Shown here piece by piece: positions 45,331 to 57,297 of a stretch of DNA of 64,000 nt. The notes beneath the pieces are model-generated. The model was not told where the DNA came from. It searched no databases and saw only the letters and a program-made list of their open reading frames with translations. Position numbers and translations under genes: made by a program. Source of the DNA: Atherinomorus stipes (taxonomy: Eukaryota; Chordata; Actinopteri; Atheriniformes; Atherinidae); NCBI GenBank assembly GCA_023101725.1, contig JALJCO010010304.1:62001-126000 (forward strand), in the 5' to 3' direction. Within the stretch, counting starts at the first letter, position 1. The number at the start of each line of letters is the position of its first letter.

Positions 45331-46540
45331 TAGCTGTGTCTCATTTGGGGTTTACACTTCAGAGTGCACGGACTACGTAGACTAGTGTCCGACGTAGTCC
45401 GAAGCAGCAGCTCTGAGGCTACTTCTTAAAAAAAAAAAGATGTATTATATCCGGTTACGTCTGAAGAACTGAAAGTGAAGCCAGTTGAGCGTGTCCCACT
45501 GTCGCCATTTTGCCTGGTCATGTGTGCCGTCACTCCGGGAAAATACTAAAATGGGCAAAGCGCGGCCTTGGCGCAAATGATTGACAGCCAACGTACTCTG
45601 GGCTAAATGCTAACCGAACTCGAAACTAACAGGAGCTAACAAAGATTAGCCTCCTAAATGGGGGCTAAAGATAAGACATGTTTTGACTTGCTGTTAGCAA
45701 GTCTGAGACCTTACCGAGAGCAAACGGTGCTAGTGGGTAGCCATTAGCACCGTTAAGAGTGCTAATGGCTCGTAGATCTACACCGATCTACGAACCGAGA
45801 TTCAAGAATTAGTAGGCACACTTACCTGTATAAAAAATATCCGGGGCGGGGAATCTTAAACGATAGGTGTGGCGGAGACGGGACATTGGCTAAATATTTA
45901 TGCGTTTAATCACTTACACAGCCTCGTGTAGACGTGGCCTGAAGCGGCCTTCTGAAACAGTTGGCTGCTGAAATGGGACATCCTAGCCGAACAGAATTTC
46001 CTTTAGTGCTCCAGTCCTGTTGCCTAGCAACTGCAGACTCCACAGCTGTCTGACCTACTCTTTCCGCTTATTCCTTCAGATACATTGTGAAAACTTCATG
46101 GAGGTGGGCATTTTCTACCTTTTCATTTATCTATTACATTAACAACCTGAATAATGTCAAACAAATGCTTTTCTGAGGCAAAATCTCTTTTTAAGCTTGC
46201 CCAGGTATTTTTAAATTTTCCACAAAGACTATCTGTTGTTTCTAGCCGGTAAACACTTCATTTAACACTGAAAATCCAAGAATTTATCCAAATATCACTC
46301 GTAGCTCTGCTGATAACCCTCCTACCTTGTGTGAAATTAATTCTGGGACAGGCGAGACCACGAAGGATGCGCGGCCAGTATCCTTTGTTTCAGGCCAAAC
46401 AAATTTGCCTTCTGGAGGCTGGATTTGGAGGTTCCTTCAGAGGCTTTTGAAACTGGATAGTACTCAACGCGCCGCTGTGACATATGCAGCTGATGAATCC
46501 ACACTTCAAAGTGCGTTGACCTTGAAATAGGACACAGCTA
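45331..46540. mobile_element. Non-autonomous DNA element (TAGCTGTGTC ends)
   Basis: The ends TAGCTGTGTCTCATTTGGGG and GAAATAGGACACAGCTA are inverted repeats, with a second pairing block (ACTTCAGAGTGCAC and CACTTCAAAGTGCG). The interior has GCTAAC-rich and CG-rich parts and no gene. The right 400 bp match 3925-4725 in inverted orientation. The ends resemble those at 29890-30483. Target duplication not resolved. Confidence 0.75.
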
Positions 46541-48381
46541 TTATTTCAGATATCATCAGCACTGAAAGCACTGACTTCTTCTGTGTGTTTGTGACTTGGT
46601 GTTCTCACCACGTGCTCGTGCTTGAATCCTCAGCACAACAGGACCAACTCATATCCAGAGTGCATAATTTATATTAAAGTTGTGCAGAGTTTGGAGGAAA
46701 CATATGAGCAGCTGCACTCCTCATTTTCAAAATGAATGTGTAGACTCATAAAAGAAAATTTGATTTGTTGCTCCAGCGTCTCACTTCTTAGACACGCTGA
46801 GCGGTTTCCTGGATCTGGTTGTGAAATTGTGTTTTGCAGAGACTCGCCATGCAGGATAGAGGCTGGTCAACGGTCTGCTTACACACAGCAAGGTGGCATT
46901 GCAGAGTCACTGATCTATTATAACCAGCATGGCACAGGGTGGAAGTGCCTGGAAACATCTTTTGATGCCAGGTGCACCAGGGGCTGATGAGACGGAGCGG
47001 GTATCTGGCTCTCACACAGCACATTCAGACTCCTCCTCAAGGCTGCTGTTTTCAGCCTCCAGGACATTTTTTGTCACTCTAAATATGCTGCTGCATTTTC
47101 ATGGCATTCATCTTTACACAGTTTTTACACAAAGACTTTCCTTGAACTTATGTCAACTGTTTCCATGCATTGGATACCACGTGAATCATTTTCCTGTTGA
47201 AAAACATTATGACAGCTTGTCAAAATGCAATGTCCTTATACATTATTAGCCTTGCCAAACAACTGGAATGGTCTTCAAGATATTTCAAAACTAATGTGCA
47301 AAAAAACATCTTGCAGGAGGCAAAAAAACAAACAAAAAAAACCAACACAAGATACCGTATTAGCATTAGTCACTGGCTACTCAGGCTATTGGTCTGTTTG
47401 ACTCTGCATCTTTTGCATACTTAAGTAAATATGCTCTCCGGTCATCTAAAGGTGGGTCAGGTGCGGTGACCAAATTTCCCAAATGGGATTTGTATAGTAT
47501 GAAAAAGCCTTATTTTCCACCTAGTTCAGTTAAAATCCTCAACCCATTTTGGTCAAATTAACTACTGCATGGTGCTCCAAAATGACCCAGGCTTTAGGTT
47601 AAAAGTGACTTGAGTTGTTTTTTTTGTTTTTTTTCAGGGTGTACGCATTTTGTTGTCTGTTTCTCTCTATTTTAGCTTGTTCTTTTTTCTGTATTGCATT
47701 TATTTATCTTTTTTTTTCCCATTTATTTATTTGCAATGGGGCAATGCATATAAATTAACACATGATTCCCCATGTAAATACACCAGATTTAGCCTTCCAA
47801 GTTATTTTTCATCTGTATTCCCATGGCAGGTCAATGTAAAAAGAAACATGATAAAAATGCAACATACATGCAAGGATTATTTAGGTAAATAAACATAAGT
47901 TCATAAAAAGAAAAGACAAAAGTAAATCAGCCATACCGTTGGCACATAGAAAATAAATATAAAGAATTTTAAAATATATCTCAAATAACATGGTTAAAAA
48001 TGTCAACACAAAGTGTGTGTGCATGTGTGATGGTCCAGGAGCTGCTTTTCACTGATTTAGTGAATATTTTATTGATGAGATGTTCCTGAGTTCTGTCGGG
48101 ACGGAGTTCCAGGTGTGTGATGCTCTGACAGAAATGGACTAAATTTCCTAAATGCACTTTTTAGTTTGTCTTCTTCATGTTAGCAATTCTACTATATCTG
48201 TCTTTTGAACCGAATGCTTAAATATTTTATTTGAAGCACTTCGAGTTGTATTGCACCTGAAATGTGACCATCTTGCCTAGAAATCATCTGTGCATGAGAT
48301 GGACACTGAACAGTGCATGTTGGCGGTGTGGCCTTAGTTCCTCTGCAGTAAGCACATGGTATTGCAACAATATGCTCAAGT
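46541..48381. other. Spacer, nothing identified
   Basis: T-rich and A-rich tracts around 47610-47740. No supported gene or repeat ends. Confidence 0.4.
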
Positions 48382-48389
48382 GTACTCCC

Positions 48390-49523
48390 CAGGGGCGTCT
48401 CCAGCCTTCAAAGACAACCTGGGCTTAGCCCGGAGTCGTGCCAGGTGTAAATTTGAAAAAATTAGATGAGCTTTTCTCTTGTCTTTTGTTACAAAAATGT
48501 CTTTTAGAAGACAATAATAGACATAATGGAGTGGATAAATTGTCATTTTAATTAAAAAAGATAATTAACGACAAAATCAACAATAAAATGTTGACCATTA
48601 TGTTGCTAAAACATGTGCGCTGCACTCATGCATAACGGTTCATACAGTATTCACCTTTTGTCTTCTCTTTGACTCATCACTGACCCTCCTCATCATCACA
48701 AGTTCTCTTCTCACCTGCTCTTCTTATCTCATTATTTGATCTTCTTTTTCTTCCTAATTTGTTCTCTTCTCCTCATCACTTGTTCTCCTTTCCTCCAACT
48801 CATTTGTTCTCTTCTCCTCATTTGTTCTCATTTTCTCCTCAATCAGAATCTGTGCTTTCATTAACCTACAGTCCCCAAAGAGCATCTGAGTCCAGGTTTG
48901 AAAAGTGTAAATGTTGTAGTTTTTACACAGGACCTCGTTAAATGTTGTCAGTCGAAAATTATTTGAGTGGAATTGCCCTTTAAGCCAAAATCCAAACAGA
49001 AGCGAAAGGAGTTGCTGCTAAATTCAGCCTCGTTTTTTATGTTGGGGGATTTCATGTTGACTTTTTCATATTGTTTTTAACGAGAAAAAAAGAGTCAACA
49101 CTGTGATGTCTTTCCTTTTACTTTTCTGCTGAAAAGCTGAGGATGTAACTGCTGCTTTCTCTATTTTCTGTACATTTCCGCTCTCATTTGCTGATACTTT
49201 ATGGCACTGTTTAATATGACTGCTGCTCTCCTCTGCACATGCGCACACGGAGCTGACAAACTTACTTTAGCTTCGTCTGACATCAGATGGGGGGCTAATT
49301 GGACCTCGGACGTCACACACACATGTTCACTCACACACCACACCAACAGGAGCTAAGCTGGACCTTCGCGCAGTGATGGTGCGTTTAAGTGCTGGTAAAA
49401 AGCTGGGTCATTTGGATTTTCATCTGATTTTTTTTTCAGGAAAAGGTGGTTAAACAGTAAATTCAGACCTGGGGCTAGACTCAAAACACGAAGCCCCGGG
49501 AAAATTGGCTGGCAACGCCACTG
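48390..49523. mobile_element. hAT element, 8-bp duplication GTACTCCC
   Basis: The inverted ends CAGGGGCGTCTCCAGCC and GGCTGGCAACGCCACTG enclose 1134 bp. Exact GTACTCCC duplications lie at 48382-48389 and 49524-49531. A pyrimidine-rich array of TTGTTCTCTTCTCCTCA type lies at 48700-48840. Non-coding. Confidence 0.93.
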
Positions 49524-49968
49524 GTACTCCCATACTGTTGTTTAATCCACTCACCTCCAACTCCTTCTGTGGTGTAAAAAGTCCACACTGTGAACGTCAA
49601 CGCCTCCAAGACTTAATCCTTATCTGCTGTTTTGTTTGTTTTTTGGGCGCAGCAGCAGCTAGCAGTCTGTTAGCTATATTTGTTTACAGTGAGCGGTGCA
49701 CGTGGGGACAGGGAGAGGGGAGGAACAGAGACGAGACATAAATGCATCGATTGGTTCTTTCTATAGTGTGAATAGCCAATTCCTGCCTTTTGGCGTGGAT
49801 GGCAGGGGTTGGTCAGAGTTTTTACAGACCTGCAGCTCTCACAGAGGTCTGACTCGTGTCCTTCTTTTTATGAATACATGATGTATTGATACTGTCAGGA
49901 TGGAAGGACCATTTCACCCAGAATAACAAAAAGTCTTTCTGAACAGGATTACCAACTCTGGCTTTAAA

Positions 49969-50927
49969 GGGCTGATGACATGATTTTGACATTTTTCTCC
50001 ATGCTTTATAGACCAAAACGTTCCTCATGATGATCAGAAACAGGCGCGTCTGCATAGATGAGTTATTAGAAATCTCTTACCAGTGTCTAGCTGTAGGAGT
50101 CTCCTGCACGTCTCTGCCGGTAAAATTCCCAGAGACAGCTGCTCCTCGGGTCTTCACAGGACTTCTCGGACATCACAGGACTTTTCTGACTGCTTCCAAA
50201 GATGCATCCTTCCCTCAATCTTTATCTTTATAAACGGGAACGATTTAAGAATTGACTGGAATCTTTTAAGGTGTTATCTTTTTTTTTTTTTAAAGGACAG
50301 TCATTTAGCGCAAGTTAGCGTGCTAGCAGTTAGCGTTAGCTGCAAGCTAATAGCTACCTCTCCACACTCACTCCTGACTCTGCCTTGTACTGTGCTGGTC
50401 TTGGCCGTTGGTGCCGGTCTTAGCAGCTCTTCAACAGTTGTGGGTCCGCTTGGTGCTGGTCTGGATCTCCTTATGGTTCTTAGTCCGCTCTGTGGGGGTC
50501 TCTTGCATGCTGAAGCTGATCCAAGTGGACCGGGCTCTGTGTGAAGGTCTTGGAGCTGACTTACAGTTCTAAGTCCGGTTCTAGCCTGTTGTCCCCATCT
50601 TCGTCTGCATCATCACACTCTTCTGAACTGGCTGATGATCCACCACACAAACCAGTTCCAGTCCAGCTGTTCTGGAGCATCTTTTATGTTTTCCACTGTT
50701 TTGATTTTACATGTAAATCAATAAGCCAACTGCGACTGTCTCATCTGGTGACGTCATGTCATGGAGAAGCTAAAGTGCTAGCGGCTAGCGAGGTTTGGCT
50801 TTTCAACATCAAATATTTACATGAATATTAGTCTGATTGACCTCTAACTGCACAGAACTACTCATTTTGTTTTGTGGTATTGTTCTACTGCTAAATTACT
50901 TGAAGTTAAGGTCGTGTCATCAGCACT
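49969..50927. mobile_element. TTAA-type element
   Basis: TTAA at 49965-49968 and 50928-50931 encloses the ends AGGGCTGATGACATGA and TCGTGTCATCAGCACT. The interior is GCTAGC-rich around 50300-50350. A frame with acidic/serine-rich potential at 50540-50640 has no family match that I can name. Confidence 0.85.
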
Positions 50928-50931
50928 TTAA

Positions 50932-51308
50932 AGGCCCACAGCGTAACTTTTCCACCTTATAAATTTGCGTTTCTGACTCGTTTTGATGGCAGAACAACAT
51001 TCATCATACACACTGGAGTCGTCACTGCCCAGTGGCGTCCCGGGGCTGAGAAACCATGTTATCAGAGAAACCATCCGGGACGCAGTCGTGACGTTGCTGT
51101 CGAGTATTGATTGCACAGCATATTCAGCAAAGACATGCAAGAAAACATTATCAGAGGAGCAGAGGAAGGAACAGAACAAGAGAGAGAAAACAAGACCGTC
51201 TTTTACTGACTGGAGTGAATCACAGTACAGGTAGGATGAAGATGGATGCTAGTTCAGCCGTCGATAGGACGTCACTGAGAAAACTGCTAAAAGTTGCATT
51301 GTGTATCT
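50932..51308. mobile_element. TTAA-type miniature element sharing its TTAA with the neighbour
   Basis: The ends AGGCCCACAGCGTAACTTTT and AAAAGTTGCATTGTGTATCT are flanked by TTAA at 50928-50931 and 51309-51312. The left TTAA is also the right target of the element at 49969-50927. The 377-bp interior has an open frame containing LSEEQRKEQNKREKTRPSF without family support. Confidence 0.85.
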
Positions 51309-51312
51309 TTAA

Positions 51313-52336
51313 GAAACCATAAAGATGTTAAACCAACAAGCAAGAGTGAAACTGGGATCAGTAGATGAATCAGTAAGACACCTTGTACTACACAGGTAAC
51401 GTCAAACGTCTGGTAATGTCAGCGTTCTGGTGTCGTCATCTTAAAAAAGAAGAAAACGGGAACATTTCCGCTGCATCAGTATGAGGGGCCTCTGTTGTCT
51501 GCAGAGCGGGTTCTGCACTGAATTAATCATCAGTGTGTAACTGCAGCACAGATCTGCACGACTCTGGCTCTCTGAGCCTGTTATAGCCTTCCCAACATCT
51601 GGAACTTCACTCTTTACTAAATGAATCCACTTCTTCATCATCTCATTATTCCTCTGCTAATTTAAGGACCATGTTCTGCTATTTTCATGATGAAGACGCA
51701 CGAATCAGTTACCTAGCAGTCACACACAACTGCATGGCACGGAAGCTACATTTATTACAGGGCATGGTTATTGTCCATTATCCTAAGTTATTATATAGTA
51801 CTACAGTGTTACTATCATAGTCTGAGTACATTATATTTGGTATTATGATCTCCTTCAGTAATTTAATCTGATTGCAGCTTTCATAATTTAGTTTTTGCTT
51901 TCTTATTATGTTAAAATATAATAATCCAGGGTTAAATTGTGCTGAGGCTGTCCAGTGCTGGTTCTAATAAACCTTTCTTCTTATGATTTTCAGTTGTGAA
52001 TAATTAAAACAATAATTTCTTATCATCAAAGACAAGAAAAGTCCTTTGTAATTTCTACTTTCTTTTCCCCAGCAAGTTGAATCATCATCTCTTGTCAGTC
52101 AGTGGGAGTCAGTCACCAGGAAGACGGAAGCATCAGCAGGTATGTGAAGTAATGGAGACGTGTAGCTTAAACCAGTGGTTGCATCAGGTCTGCAGAGGAA
52201 TTTCTGAGGTGTTTGGTGAGTTAAAGGAGCGATCCCTGATTCTGCACAGTGTTGAACCATGAGCAAGGAAAACAGGAGAGAAGACAGAACATTTTAGTCT
52301 GAACGTAAGCTCACCACTGAGTGAACAGCATGGTCG
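51313..52336. other. Spacer, nothing identified
   Basis: No feature supported. Confidence 0.35.
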
Positions 52337-52794
52337 CCCGGTAGGGCTGCACCATTATGACCAAAATAATTATTGCAATTATTTTAATCAATATTGTAAT
52401 CATGGTTATTAATCACCATCATTCATTGTGTCTGGAACACGTGTATTTTTATTACACTAATTATAAACCAACAATGTGGCAACTTTAAATTAAAAGAGAT
52501 GATAAACAATGCAAAAATGAATACATTTATCCAATACTTTAAAATTTAAAAGTACTACTGACGGCATGTTATTGCAGAGTGTAACCTCAAAATGCAACAT
52601 CAAAAGAAAAGTACAGTTCCATTGGCCCCGGTTACATGATGTTTTTTTAAATCACAATTGATTATTCTGAATAAAGTAATTCAGAATTAATTATTCTCAT
52701 TCGTGTTTACATGGAAATAATAATTCCAAATTAAGGTTTACATGGAAAACACGTTTATCTAATTCCGTGCAAATAGAAAATGCAATGTACCACT
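52337..52794. mobile_element. Decayed hAT-like ends
   Basis: TAGGGCTGCACCATTATGAC, then AATAATTATTGCAATTATTT at 52344, is a common hAT-like left end in fish. A second unit with GTTTACATGGAAATAATAAT starts near 52625. Right ends are not recognised. Confidence 0.5.
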
Positions 52795-52802
52795 GTTTAG
52801 AC

Positions 52803-53005
52803 CAGGGGTAGGCAACTCCAGTCCTCGAGAGTCGGTGTCCTGCAGGTGTTAGGACTTTTCCTGCTGCAACACACCTGACTTCAATCAGTGGGTAATTAGC
52901 AGACTTGTGCAGCCAAACTCTGGAAATCAGGTGGTGTGTTGAAGCAGGGAAGCCCTGAAGACCTGCAGGATGCCGGCTCTCGAGGACCGGAGTTGCCTAC
53001 CCCTG
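52803..53005. mobile_element. Family-1 hAT miniature element, 8-bp duplication GTTTAGAC
   Basis: The best copy of the family: ends CAGGGGTAGGCAACTCCAGT and CCGGAGTTGCCTACCCCTG, 203 bp, exact GTTTAGAC at 52795-52802 and 53006-53013. Its core CTGCAGGTGTTAGGACTTTT and the mirrored GACCTGCAGGATGCCGGCTC identify the partial copies elsewhere. Confidence 0.97.
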
Positions 53006-53204
53006 GTTTAGACTATAAAAATATACTAAATAATCGTTTCAAGTAAATTATGGACGCTACCCACTCAGGACACTTGGATTACATCATACAAGCAGTATGG
53101 AGGAATATTGAAAAGTTTTTGTGGACTTTTATGGACCGTTTTGGTTCAGTCACTGGTGAACTCCATTATATGAAAGTTTGGGGAAAACGAAAACTTGTCC
53201 GATC

Positions 53205-53262
53205 TGCGGCTGCATTTGAGATATTGGGAAAGTGCCCGGAAGTCTTGCTCAGCATGAGCGCT
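53205..53262. mobile_element. Half-arm of the 9054-type foldback element
   Basis: CGGCTGCATTTGAGATATTG followed by GAAAGTGCCCGGAAGTCTTGC and CTCAGCATGAG matches the right arm at 9172-9225 with a few changes. Confidence 0.8.
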
Positions 53263-54860
53263 GATTTATGTTTATGTTGTTCACATTCTGTAAACCGTTT
53301 GGACAGAAAGACATTATCACCATAGTTGGTAACGTGATGGTGTAAAAATGCTGTATTATGATCAGGAACATGGTCGTACTCATGCATCATAGAAAAAAAA
53401 CCCTGCTCATAATTCTTTTTTCTAGTGAAATCTTGTTTATTCGTTTTTATCTGACACTGTTGGCCAGTTATGTTTTATTGCTTATTTTCCTGCCAAAACA
53501 CTGAAAATACGAAAGACTTTTCCCAAAAAAAACTTATATGTTTCTTATCCAACACACTTGTTCTTTGGTCTCCATCTGACCTCTTAACTCCCTCCCACCA
53601 CCACCACACACTTTCCAAGTAGGTCAAATAGATCCTGATAGCTCTTAGCTGGCCACCAAACACTCAGATGTCCAGTTTTTTTTTTAAAAAACATCCACCC
53701 ACACACTTAACCTCTCCTCCTCTATGTTCATCTGAAGCTCCCACACATCCAATACGACCTCCATCATCACTTCTTCTTCTGTTCTCTCTCCTTGCTTTTA
53801 GACGTACTCTGCATAACATAAGCTTCATAGATAAAAGCTGTTGGGCTAATAGAGACTGTAGCTGGTTAAAAACGCTCTTCCAGCAGATCTTGTCATATAG
53901 AAAACTGGTCATAACAGCCATCTGTTTAACATTTCTCCTCATCTTTAAACTAAAACCAGGACTTGAAGATGAAAATCACGGTGCATTGGTGTGCGGCTCA
54001 AACATTGTAATCAAATTTACCCAAATCTGTTACTAACCGAGTAACTGGTCACATATCCACACAAACAAACATCCTGGTACGCTGATGCTGCATACATGTT
54101 TTATTCCAGGGATGAATGCACTCAGGTGATGCTTATAGGAATTATTTCACATAATCTAAGTTAGTTTTCGCCACCATTGCTTTGTAAATTGTCGAAGCAC
54201 ATCATGGATGGCTACACGTAGAGCTGGTTGGCTAGAACCTAGACAAGGACTTGTTTTGGGGAATTTTGGGAAATAAAAAAAAAGATCAAATAAATGAAAG
54301 AGCAGCTTTGTACAAACAGCTGGCTTTTCAAATCAAGTAGCTGAATCATTTTCTATCACCGATGCAGGACACTCATGGTGCACAAACGGGAGGCCAGAAT
54401 ACTATGAAAAGGGTCCAAAGTAATATAAAGTACAAATTTGTACCATGTCAACCCTAAGGGTACCTGCAGCATTAAAAAATGTGTGTAGCTTGTACAATAA
54501 CTATAAATAGCAGTCCTTCTGAACAGTAGTATAATTACAGTTATTATCTTGTGATTTTTATAATAATTATAGTAATCATAGTAATAATTAGATGTATAAT
54601 TATATGTGTGTTTGGCCTAATATTTATATAATAATTTTTCATTTATTATTAGCATCTTTGATTGTTATCATAATCTCTATTTTATTGACTTTTATACATA
54701 ATTTTTAATTAGTTTAATTGTACTTTATTAACTCATACAGCTTGATAATGTACAAAAATGGACCAGGACAGAAGGGGACAGAAATGTCTTTCAGAAAGGA
54801 ACACCCCCAGCAACAAGCTTTGTACCCTTTTAAGTACAAACTGGTACCTCTATTTTTGAG
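53263..54860. other. Spacer, AT-rich
   Basis: Strongly AT-rich at 54530-54720. No supported gene. Confidence 0.4.
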
Positions 54861-55025
54861 TGTGTACATGCATTTACTCACTGGTAAAATTTCTGCATCA
54901 CTTTGACTCCTTCAGAAGATATTACGTTGAGCCCCCCTTTGGCGTAGATCATAATGGTAGCGATGGGGCAGCCACTCTAGGCATTATCCGAAGCAAAACT
55001 CCTTCATTTCATCAATAATTCAAAG

Positions 55026-55511
55026 TTACAGGTGTGTAAGAGTGACTGTCGTCCAGTGGCAAAGATGGGCATTTGGTGGCCGTTAGTGGCCAAAATTCTC
55101 CCAGACATAAAGATGTTTTCATCTGTGAGTGGATCAGTGGTCTCAGGTGTAGCTATGATTCTACTATGAGTAACTACTTTTTATGTCTTACAAGGCATTA
55201 TTTATCCCAAGCAGAGCTTTTAACTCCCATTAAAACAAAGCTGGTACAGCAGTTTTAAAGTTCAGAGGGCTCTCACTTTACACACATTGTTTTGTCCATT
55301 CAGGGACACCGTTATTAAAATGGTGGAACAAATATGGCAGCCTCCATATGTGCACTGCCCAGCAAGTAGATATAAATCTCTAGAAAATGAAAATAAACAT
55401 GCAACCGCTGTTCTAGTGCAGCGATTACGCATAAATAGAAACACAGTTTTGAATTATATATCACATTTTTCTGCCATTGACCTTTGATTTTTTTACATAC
55501 TGTACCTTTAA
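55026..55511. mobile_element. Insertion in the foldback left arm, TTAA-like
   Basis: This segment interrupts the left arm exactly where the right arm is continuous (CAATACTTTAGAATGAAGG). Its edges, TTAC-AGGTGTGT and TACCT-TTAA, look like decayed TTAA-AGG ends. Confidence 0.6.
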
Positions 55512-55749
55512 GTAGAATGAAGGAACGAACGAGTATTATTGCCTTATGAGTTCAGAGTTTCCAAGTTGTGTTTTTTTTTGTCTGGGTAGTGTTGTGTAGT
55601 GTGAACTTGACTTTAACCTTTTCTTATCTTTTTTTATTTGATGTTGAGCATGCAGGCCTCTCTGAAACATCTCTGTGTAATTCAGCTGGCCCAGCTACAC
55701 TTCCTCACGATAGAAATAGAACTACACACATGCCTGCACGTCCTGCATG

Positions 55750-56281
55750 AGTGTCAGCTGCAGGGTTGAAAGCTAACTAGGAGTTAAAACCTTATTAGGA
55801 CAAACCTGCGTAACAACTACTAGTCTTTAATGTGTGTTATATCCAATTGCCTTGAAGATTACCTTTTTTAAGAAGAGTCTGTCCCACATTAAGGTGGGGT
55901 TGCAACAGAGGTATAAAACATGATGACGTCAGTTTTCGTGAGCTTCCCTGGGAGGCTCACAGCCTCTTGAGGAGGCTCATAGAGCTTGTGAAAAAAAGAG
56001 GCTCATTTAGGAGAGATAGATTAGGACAGAGGGCCGTTTTGACGGGCTTCTGGATAAGAACAGATACAAAACTTTACAACTGGTTTGCTTCTTAGACACT
56101 TACCTTCCGTGAATGGTTGGGAGTAAGGTTTAGGTGTGTGAATTGTATTTGATTGTATTTTTTGCTTGCTTGCTTCAATAAAAGATCTCAGACTGCCTGA
56201 GGAAAACCCTGATTTACTTGCAAAGCCCCTGACTCATCCTTTACAGGAGTGTAGTTAAGGGTTAAAGCTGCCTCTCGACAC
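55750..56281 (+). mobile_element. Solo LTR-like block of an endogenous retroelement
   Basis: On the plus strand there is a TATA-like GGTATAAAACATG at 55911, a polyadenylation-type CAATAAAAGATCTCAG at 56176 with T/G-rich sequence around it, and an end reading CTCGACACA. This order fits U3-R-U5. The start is uncertain (TG at 55751 or 55833). No primer-binding site, polypurine tract or gag/pol sequence is visible, so at most a solo LTR remains. Confidence 0.5.
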
Positions 56282-56904
56282 ACTGATGAGACAAGAATAC
56301 TTCCTTTAATCTTTCCCGTTAGAGGTGAGTATAACTTTTGGTCCACATTTAAATAGAGACTGCTGCGAGCAGAGAATAGCTACCATTATATACTGATCAA
56401 GTATATACAGGTCTGCTTATGGTAAGACCTTGATTTACGACCTCCTGAACTTTGTAACGGATGTGCTAAGGCTCTGAAGGATGGGAAGTAGGGGTGCCTC
56501 TGGAACGAATAGAGGCTTAGTGTCGTAGCCCTGAAAAGTTCCCCCCACCTTCACTTCAGTAGCAAGCTGCTCTTCTCAGCTATACTAAGGAAGCGCACAT
56601 CGGGAACGCTGAGCTCACAGGACAATAGTACTCGTTTGTTCCTTCATTCTAAAGTATTGGTGAAATGAAGGAGTTTTGCTACAGATAATGCCTTGTAGAT
56701 TGGCTGTCCCATCTCTGCCATTATATGCCATTGTACGCCAAAGGGCGACTCAAGGTATTATCTCCCAAAAGAGTCAAAGTGATACAGAAATTTTACCGAT
56801 GAGTAAATGCACGTATAAACTCCTAGAAATAAGGTCCAGGTTGAAAAAAAGAAAGCTCTCATTTAACTTGTAGATGTGAAATCTTCCATGGCTTTAATGG
56901 ATTG

Positions 56905-57008
56905 TGGCAATCCTGGCGTACGGCGACCCTGCATGTTTTAGATGGAGCAGTCCTGAGGTACGGCTATCCTGCAAGTTTTAGAAGTTTCCTACTACAACAA
57001 ACCTGATT
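56905..57008. mobile_element. Family-1-like miniature element fragment
   Basis: GGCGACCCTGCATGTTTTAG and CGGCTATCCTGCAAGTTTTA are two degenerate copies of the family-1 core. Confidence 0.5.
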
Positions 57009-57297
57009 CACATTTATATCGACATCCCTTTAAAATGTGAAACTTTGTATTTGGGTAATTTATGATTGGAAACATGGAACATCAAAGACAAAAAACTTCT
57101 TGCTATGGCATGTTCAGTTTCATAGCCTAAACCCTGCTCTGTTAAGAGTTGTTTGACTAATAGGCCAGGATTGGCTCCCAAGAAACCTCTGTTGGTCATG
57201 TCGACCGTTACCGTTGCTCTAAAAGAGGATATCCATGCAGAGCTGAAGTGAACCATTGGGGTAAAAAAAACTCTGCTTTGTGGAGTTTCCTGGTCAA

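Larger units (their letters stand above)
54867..56860. repeat. Large foldback element with two internal insertions
   Basis: The left arm (54867-55025, resuming 55512-55560) and right arm (56605-56810) are inverted copies. GCAAAACTCCTTCATTTCAT (54992) pairs with 56665-56685, TTTACTCACTGGTAAAATTT (54873) with 56795-56815, and GAATGAAGGAAC..ACGAGTA (55516) with 56632-56654. Beyond the right arm, 56815-56862 matches in reverse complement the element end at 63251-63310 (TTTTTTCAACCTGGACC), so the element belongs to the TTAA-AGGGAAAG family. The left outer end is lost. Confidence 0.75.

Noticed and set aside
48700..48860. Coding exon in the pyrimidine-rich stretch
   Set aside because: The Phe/Ser/Pro-rich frame is produced by TTGTTCTCTTCTCC repeats inside a hAT element.
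50083..50640. Possible protein-coding exon rich in Ser and acidic residues
   Set aside because: It lies wholly inside a TTAA element and shows no known transposase motif or conserved frame.
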